Positions 12,707 through 16,985 of a stretch of DNA of 16,985 bases are shown in pieces. The notes under the pieces were generated by a model. That model made no database searches and had not been told where the DNA came from. It saw nothing but the letters and a program-made list of their open reading frames with translations. The DNA lies in contig URNQ01000015.1 of assembly GCA_900549245.1 (NCBI GenBank), positions 1 through 16,985 of the forward strand, given 5' to 3'. Source of the DNA: an uncultured Collinsella sp. (GTDB taxonomy: Bacteria; Actinomycetota; Coriobacteriia; Coriobacteriales; Coriobacteriaceae). The first letter of the stretch is position 1. Each line of letters begins with the position of its first letter. The position numbers and the translations under genes were made by a program.

Positions 12707-15334
12707 CTACTCGGCGTCGGGAACCTCGTAGGTGGCCGCCGGCGTGTTGTCACACACGACGGTAAAGCCGCCGTCCTTGTCGGCATCGACCGTCACCTGA
12801 TCTCCCTCGCGCACCCTGCCGTCGATGATAGCGGCGGCGATGGCATCCACGACCTCGCGCTGAACCAGACGCTTGAGCGGACGGGCGCCAAAGACCGGGT
12901 CCAAGCCGCCCACGGCGAGCATCTGCTTGGCCGCCGGGGTGATGGCAAGCGTCATGCGCTCCTTGGCCAGACGCGCGCGGACGTCGGCGAGCTGGATGTC
13001 GACGATCTTTTCAATCTGCGCCATGCCGAGCGGATGGAACACCACGATATCGTCGATACGGTTGAGGAACTCGGGGCGGAAGGTCTGAGCCATGGCGGCG
13101 TCGACCTGATGGCGCATCTCCTCCTCGTCCTTGCCGGACAGATCGGCGATAGCCTTGGAGCCCACGTTAGACGTCATGATGATGATCGTGTTCTTGAAGG
13201 ACACCTGGCGACCCTGGCCATCGGTCAGACGACCGTCGTCAAGCACCTGCAACAGCACGTTAAAGACATCCGGATGGGCCTTCTCCATCTCGTCGAGCAA
13301 GATCACGGAGTACGGACGACGGCGCACAGCCTCGGTAAGCTGACCACCCTCGTCGTAACCCACGTATCCCGGGGGCGCACCGATCAGACGCTGGACGCTG
13401 AACTTCTCCATGTACTCGGACATGTCGATACGCACAAGTGCGCGCTCGTCGTCGAACAGGCACTCGGCCAGCGCCTTGGCGAGCTCGGTCTTGCCCACGC
13501 CGGTGGGGCCCAAGAAGAAGAAGCTGCCGATGGGCTTGTCCGGATCGGAGAGGCCCGCGCGGCTGCGGCGCACAGCTGCGGCGACGGCGGAGACGGCCTC
13601 GTCCTGACCGATGACGCGCTTATGCAGCTCGCCCTCCAGGCCCTTGAGCTTGTCGAGCTCGCCCTGCATCATCTTGGACACGGGCACGCCGGTCCAGGCA
13701 CTCACGACCTCGGCGATCTCATCGGAGGTCACCTGCTCGTTGAGGCCCTCGCCGTCCTGCTGCTTTTGTGCCTCGAGCGCAGCCTCGGAATCCTGAATCT
13801 GCTGCTGCAAACCCGGAATCACGGAGTAGCGCAGCTCGGACGCACGGCCCAGGTCGCCGTTGCGCGTCGCGCGCTCCTCTTCGCTTCTGGCCTCGTCGAG
13901 CTGCCCCTTGAGCTCCTGCACGTGGTCGATGGCGTTCTTCTGGTTGAGCCAGCCGGCCTTTTGCACGTTGAGCTTTTCTTGGACCTCGGCAATCTCCTGG
14001 CGCAGGGCCTCCAGACGCTCCTTGGAGGCGTCGTCGGTCTCCTTCATGAGCGCCTGTTCCTCGATCTGCAGCTGGGTGAGCTGACGCGTGGTGGCGTCGA
14101 TCTCGACCGGCATGCTGTCGAGTTCCATGCGCAGGCGGCTTGCGGCCTCATCGACCAAGTCGATGGCCTTGTCGGGCAGGAAGCGGTCGGCGATGTAGCG
14201 ATCGGAGAGGTCGGCGGCCGCCACGAGCGCGCCATCGGTGATGTGCACGCCGTGGAAGATCTCGTACTTCTCCTTGAGGCCACGCAGGATGGAGATGGTG
14301 TCCTCGACGGTAGGCTCGCTCACCATAACGGTCTGGAAACGACGGGCGAGCGCCGCATCCTTCTCGATGTACTTGCGGTACTCGTCGAGCGTAGTCGCGC
14401 CGATTGCGTGCAAGTCGCCACGGGCGAGCGCCGGCTTGAGGATGTTGCCGGCATCCATTGAGCCCTCGGTGGCACCCGCGCCCACGATGGTGTGGAGCTC
14501 ATCGATGAACAGGACAACCTTACCCTCGGATTTTTGTACTTCCTTGAGCACGGCCTTCAAGCGGTCCTCGAACTCGCCGCGGTACTTGGCGCCGGCGACC
14601 AGCGCGCTCATGTCGAGCTCGATGAGGTCGCGGTCGCGCAGGGTGCTCGGCACGTCGCCGGCCACGATACGCTGGGCGATACCCTCGACGATGGCCGTCT
14701 TGCCGACGCCCGGTTCGCCGATGAGCACGGGGTTGTTCTTGGTGCGGCGGGACAGGACCTGAATGGTACGGCGGATCTCGTCGGTACGGCCGATGACCGG
14801 GTCGAGCTTGCCGGCGCGAGCGAGGTCGCAGATGTTGCGGCCGTACTGCTCCAGGGCCTCAAACTGGGTCTTGTCCTCGGCAGACGTCACACGGTCATCG
14901 CCGCGCAGCTCCTCGTAGACCTGCTCGATGCGCTCCTTGGTAACGCCGGCGTCGCGCAGCACGCGGCCCGCCTCGCCCTTGTCCTCGGCAAGCGCCATAA
15001 GCAGATGCTCGGTCACCACAAAGCTGTCGCCCATCTTGGTGGCCTTTTTCTCGGCCTTCTCGATGACGCGGACGAGCTCGTTGGAAAGACCCATCTGCTG
15101 GCCCTCGCCCGAAACCTTGGGCGCGCGGTCGATGGCATCCTGCGTGGAGCGTGCGAGCTGTGCCGGATCGGCTCCAATGCGCTCGATAATCACGGAGATA
15201 TTGCGCTCGCCGGCACCGAGCAGGGCGGACAGCAGGTGAATCGGCTCCACCGCGCCGGCCTGCGCGTCAGCAGCCGTGCTCATGGCGGTCTGCAGCGCCT
15301 CGCGCGACGTCATTGCTAGCTTATCGATTCTCAT
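12707..15334 (-). CDS. clpB: ATP-dependent chaperone ClpB
   Basis: ClpB is the Hsp100 disaggregase that works with DnaK to pull proteins out of aggregates. The 875-aa product is full length. It has the N-terminal Clp repeats (about 5-145); AAA-1 with Walker A GEPGVGKT (206-213), pore loop KYRGEF (250-255), Walker B FIDEL (276-280) and arginine fingers RRF (331-333); a coiled-coil middle domain (about 405-530) that distinguishes ClpB from ClpA/ClpC; and AAA-2 with GPTGVGKT (609-616), pore loop GYVGY (656-660), LLDEM (679-683) and TSNVGS (721-726). It lacks the IGF/IGL loop of ClpP partners as far as I can see. The ATG has AGAGGTG at suitable spacing. It is monocistronic, ends in a terminator, and shows no CIRCE, HAIR or CtsR site upstream. 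Confidence 0.97.
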   Translation of the reverse strand: MRIDKLAMTSREALQTAMSTAADAQAGAVEPIHLLSALLGAGERNISVIIERIGADPAQLARSTQDAIDRAPKVSGEGQQMGLSNELVRVIEKAEKKATKMGDSFVVTEHLLMALAEDKGEAGRVLRDAGVTKERIEQVYEELRGDDRVTSAEDKTQFEALEQYGRNICDLARAGKLDPVIGRTDEIRRTIQVLSRRTKNNPVLIGEPGVGKTAIVEGIAQRIVAGDVPSTLRDRDLIELDMSALVAGAKYRGEFEDRLKAVLKEVQKSEGKVVLFIDELHTIVGAGATEGSMDAGNILKPALARGDLHAIGATTLDEYRKYIEKDAALARRFQTVMVSEPTVEDTISILRGLKEKYEIFHGVHITDGALVAAADLSDRYIADRFLPDKAIDLVDEAASRLRMELDSMPVEIDATTRQLTQLQIEEQALMKETDDASKERLEALRQEIAEVQEKLNVQKAGWLNQKNAIDHVQELKGQLDEARSEEERATRNGDLGRASELRYSVIPGLQQQIQDSEAALEAQKQQDGEGLNEQVTSDEIAEVVSAWTGVPVSKMMQGELDKLKGLEGELHKRVIGQDEAVSAVAAAVRRSRAGLSDPDKPIGSFFFLGPTGVGKTELAKALAECLFDDERALVRIDMSEYMEKFSVQRLIGAPPGYVGYDEGGQLTEAVRRRPYSVILLDEMEKAHPDVFNVLLQVLDDGRLTDGQGRQVSFKNTIIIMTSNVGSKAIADLSGKDEEEMRHQVDAAMAQTFRPEFLNRIDDIVVFHPLGMAQIEKIVDIQLADVRARLAKERMTLAITPAAKQMLAVGGLDPVFGARPLKRLVQREVVDAIAAAIIDGRVREGDQVTVDADKDGGFTVVCDNTPAATYEVPDAE

Positions 15335-15350
15335 GGAATCACCTCTCTTG

Positions 15351-15373
15351 GGGCGGCCGCCCTACGGGGCGGC
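15351..15373 (-). promoter_or_regulatory. GC hairpin in the clpB leader
   Basis: Just upstream of the clpB ribosome site the leader can form a 7-bp GCCGCCC/GGGCGGC stem with a 4-nt loop (15356-15373). The same bases overlap a 12-bp palindrome GGGCGGCCGCCC (15351-15362), so the two structures exclude each other. The ribosome site itself is not paired in either form, so a thermometer-like role is only a possibility. Confidence 0.4.
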
Positions 15374-15412
15374 TTCACGTTGTTCGAGATGTATTGTTGC
15401 CAGCTTTGCACG

Positions 15413-15448
15413 ATCTTATACACAAATCTAAGTCTCTATATATAAGAT
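15413..15448. promoter_or_regulatory. AT-rich dyad in the clpB promoter region
   Basis: An 8-bp inverted repeat, ATCTTATA (15413-15420) with TATAAGAT (15441-15448), has a 20-nt AT-rich spacer with TATATA. It lies 80-115 bp upstream of the clpB ATG, where the promoter is expected. Hexamers resembling -10 boxes occur on both strands, but no confident -35 partner can be named. It does not match known heat-shock operators. Confidence 0.35.
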
Positions 15449-15513
15449 TTTCTGAGTGATTGAAGGATAGGGCACTGAGATATCGGCCCGCCGCTGCCCC
15501 GGCGCACTACCGG

Positions 15514-15732
15514 CTCGACCTGTAACATCTAGCAGCCATTTTTGATCCTAGATGTTACAGATCGAGATGAAATGACCAGCGGCAACCGTTTGTCTCAATC
15601 TGTAACATCTACTCGGCAAATTAGGGTCTAACTGTTACAGATCGAGACAAACCGAAGACACCCGAATCGAAAATCTAAATCTGTAACACCAGGCCCACTT
15701 TTAGCGGCCAAGATGTTACAGATCGAGACAAA
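15514..15732. repeat. Array of three ~80-bp palindromic units
   Basis: Three inverted repeats follow one another. Unit 1: 15514-15532 with 15548-15566, 19 bp with one mismatch. Unit 2: 15589-15611 with 15629-15651, 23 bp with three mismatches. Unit 3: 10-bp core ATCTGTAACA (15679-15688) with TGTTACAGAT (15714-15723). The right arms share TGTTACAGATCGAGA and start at 15553, 15633 and 15714, a period of 80-81 bp. The loops differ in sequence. No T-run suggests termination, and no gene lies inside. This looks like a cluster of REP/BIME-type elements or repeated protein-binding sites. Confidence 0.8.
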
Positions 15733-15738
15733 CCAAGA

Positions 15739-15805
15739 ACCACCACAAAGGTGCCCGTCCCCTTTGTGGTGGTCCAGAGAAGAATCAACCCCGATTAAAA
15801 GAGGC
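15739..15805. repeat. Long hairpin and dispersed repeat, copy A
   Basis: A perfect 13-bp inverted repeat, ACCACCACAAAGG (15739-15751) with CCTTTGTGGTGGT (15761-15773), and a 9-nt loop is followed by a segment ending in AAAAGAGGC. The part from 15761 to 15805 is about 80 percent identical to 16890-16933 at the other end of this region, showing a dispersed element. Confidence 0.65.
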
Positions 15806-15917
15806 GACATCAAGCCCAGTCTACGTTTGGCGATCCCAAGACCCAACGAGAACACAGCGACGAAATCGAGGACCAACGATAGCCCGTTCGCACAGATATT
15901 GATGGAGATTCAAGACA

Positions 15918-16057
15918 TGGGTGCTGGCTTAAACGGCTTGGCTATCGTACGCCACAACGTTCTCGTCATCGTCCCTGTCGTTTTTATAGTGCTTATAGTG
16001 AAAATAGCGAGTTTAGTGAGAACAGTATTGCGCAAAACTCGTGAACTCAATTATTGA
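15918..16057 (+). CDS. Possible 46-aa small membrane peptide
   Basis: A short reading frame starting at ATG 15918, with GGAG 9 nt upstream, encodes a peptide with a short polar start, a hydrophobic stretch at about residues 15-35 (VLVIVPVVFIVLIV at its centre) and a basic end (VRTVLRKTRELNY). This is the layout of small single-pass membrane proteins, including some type I toxins. The DNA for residues 23-37 has a 9-bp period. There is no recognised family and no proof of expression. The frame also continues upstream without a better start. It could equally be non-coding spacer. Confidence 0.3.
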
Positions 16058-16165
16058 CCTCTCGCCCAGAACGAGGGGAGGCAAATACTCCTATTAGAGA
16101 TCAAATCGAAGCCCAATAGGGCCTTTTAGCCCCGTCATTTCGAACGATCGCTTTCTTTTGAATAT

Positions 16166-16189
16166 TGTCGTAAGCTGGTATCATTTATC
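16166..16189 (+). promoter_or_regulatory. Candidate promoter of the membrane-anchored orphan gene
   Basis: Upstream of the GTG at 16224 the sequence TTGAATATTGTCGTAAGC leads into TGGTATCAT, which can be read as an extended -10 box (TGnTATCAT) with a -35 of TTGAAT at 15-bp spacing. The short spacing is tolerable for an extended -10 promoter. Coordinates are approximate and this is pattern-matching only. Confidence 0.35.
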
Positions 16190-16223
16190 TTAATGAATGC
16201 ATACTGTTTGCGAGGTGCCCGCC

Positions 16224-16871
16224 GTGAAACGATCCACCTATATCGGCCTGCTCGTCTTAGCGTTTGCAATTACCGCAGTCGGCGTAGGCATTATCTATCT
16301 CGCATTTCTCCCTGCCTCGGCAACGCAGGCGGCGGTTGAAACCGTAAGCTACCCCATCGAAATCCTCACCGATATCGTCAAACCCGATTCAATCACCGTC
16401 GATTTTGACGGTACGCCCGCAGCGCTTGGGGTCAGTAACTATCCCCGAATCGAACTTGGGGCCACGCGCTATACCCAAGATGAGCAGCTTATCGGCAAGG
16501 CAACCAATTTACTCAAAGGCAAGACGTTTAATCGATGGTACGGCGCCGCAATATATCGAGCCAAGAAAGGCCAAATGAATGGCGGGTATCATTCGACCCT
16601 TGAACTCGATGCGGCAAACGGGAGTAGACTGTGCAGCGTTTCATACGACCCCGGCTACGTGGACAACGAAGGGCCGGGAGTCTATATCTCGGATGGCAAC
16701 GTGATCTACGTCATGGCGGGCGATCAGACGGCAGTCGTCAATTTTATGGATCGGTGTACCGAGGATGCCTACGAACAAACCTGCGAGCCCGATCCGCAGA
16801 CAGCGCGCGACAGCAGCTCAGCACGCACTTGGCTATTTGACGATGAAATAACCTGGACCCCATCGAAATAA
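16224..16871 (+). CDS. Membrane-anchored extracytoplasmic protein, unknown function
   Basis: A 215-aa protein with a short basic start (MKRSTY), one hydrophobic segment at about residues 7-29, and a soluble exterior domain of about 185 residues. There is no lipobox cysteine, and the helix ends in FLPASATQAA, so either a cleaved signal peptide or an uncleaved anchor is possible. The exterior domain contains GKATNLLKGKTFNRWYGA (91-108) and three cysteines at 137, 178 and 187, the last two possibly a disulfide. No family is recognised. The GTG at 16224 has GAGGTG 6 nt upstream; an in-frame ATG at 16197 has no ribosome site. No operon partner is visible. It lies between two copies of a ~45-bp repeat. 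Confidence 0.7.
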   Translation: MKRSTYIGLLVLAFAITAVGVGIIYLAFLPASATQAAVETVSYPIEILTDIVKPDSITVDFDGTPAALGVSNYPRIELGATRYTQDEQLIGKATNLLKGKTFNRWYGAAIYRAKKGQMNGGYHSTLELDAANGSRLCSVSYDPGYVDNEGPGVYISDGNVIYVMAGDQTAVVNFMDRCTEDAYEQTCEPDPQTARDSSSARTWLFDDEITWTPSK

Positions 16872-16880
16872 GAACCCGCC

Positions 16881-16958
16881 GGACAGGCACCTTTATGGTG
16901 GTCCAAAAAGAAGCCGCCCCAATAAAAAGAGGCTTATAGGACAAAATGTGTGTCCCGA
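16881..16958. repeat. Dispersed repeat copy B with small hairpins
   Basis: The segment 16890-16933 is about 80 percent identical to 15761-15805. The preceding bases can form a GGAC/GTCC and CACC/GGTG bulged hairpin (16881-16904). Further on, GGACA and TGTCC pair across a 7-nt loop. The element starts about 10 bp after the orphan gene stop and may double as its transcription end, though no clear T-run follows on the plus strand. Confidence 0.55.
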
Positions 16959-16985
16959 TAGAACATCCGTTTCCATCCATTAATC

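Noticed and set aside
13034..15319. Long plus-strand frames opposite clpB
   Set aside because: ClpB is complete with all motifs; the antisense frames are shadows.
15374..15500. CIRCE, HAIR or CtsR heat-shock operator upstream of clpB
   Set aside because: Fragments such as ACTCA and GCACT occur, but neither the TTAGCACTC-N9-GAGTGCTAA nor the CTTGAGT-N7-ACTCAAG pattern nor a tandem GGTCAAA repeat is present.
15514..15732. CRISPR array
   Set aside because: The repeats come as inverted pairs with imperfect arms and an 80-bp period, there are only three, and no cas gene is nearby.
15628..16057. Overlapping frames of 82 and 114 codons across the repeat array
   Set aside because: Both begin within palindromic repeats and read the repeat arms as protein; only the final 46 codons of the plus-strand frame have a plausible start of their own.

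Overview
The window looks like chromosomal DNA from a GC-rich, anaerobic Coriobacteriia-type actinobacterium, most probably Collinsella or a close relative. The grounds are the combination of a mannose-family PTS operon with a DUF956 gene, a large FAD/Fe-S oxidoreductase with HypA, a probable DUF5692 membrane protein, and several families of short palindromic repeats in AT-rich gaps. The genus is an inference, because no rRNA or marker protein was compared. Gene density is normal, and no phage, insertion sequence or CRISPR array is visible.

Layout. (1) 119-3401, minus strand: a mannose/fructose/sorbose-family PTS operon in the order IIAB, IIC, IID, DUF956, with a terminator-like hairpin separating DUF956 from the rest. 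A 390-bp AT-rich gap upstream holds palindromes and direct repeats that are probably its control region. (2) 3789-7029, minus strand: a 925-aa multi-cluster Fe-S/FAD oxidoreductase followed by hypA. (3) 7219-8952, plus strand: a TetR-type repressor followed by a polytopic, tryptophan-rich membrane protein. Units 2 and 3 are divergent, and the gap between them carries two near-identical 15-bp palindromes that look like TetR operators, so the four genes are probably one regulated redox/membrane module. (4) 9207-10709, plus strand: a single-pass surface protein with a long acidic cytoplasmic tail. (5) 10783-12135, minus strand: an AAA-type ATPase (AAA_14/DUF4143-like) with a large dyad around its -10 box, in a less GC-rich stretch next to a tRNA-Ser-like remnant. 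(6) 12380-15334, minus strand: ClpB and a small Pro/Ala-rich protein. (7) 15335-16985: a repeat-rich region with three ~80-bp-period palindromic units, a long perfect hairpin, a possible 46-aa membrane peptide and a membrane-anchored orphan protein, bounded by two copies of a ~45-bp dispersed repeat.

How they work together. The PTS imports and phosphorylates a hexose. The divergent module is best read as a ligand-induced redox pathway whose substrate cannot be deduced here. ClpB is the general disaggregase. The most unusual signals are the tandem operators of the redox module, the palindromic repeat families, and the dyad controlling the ATPase.
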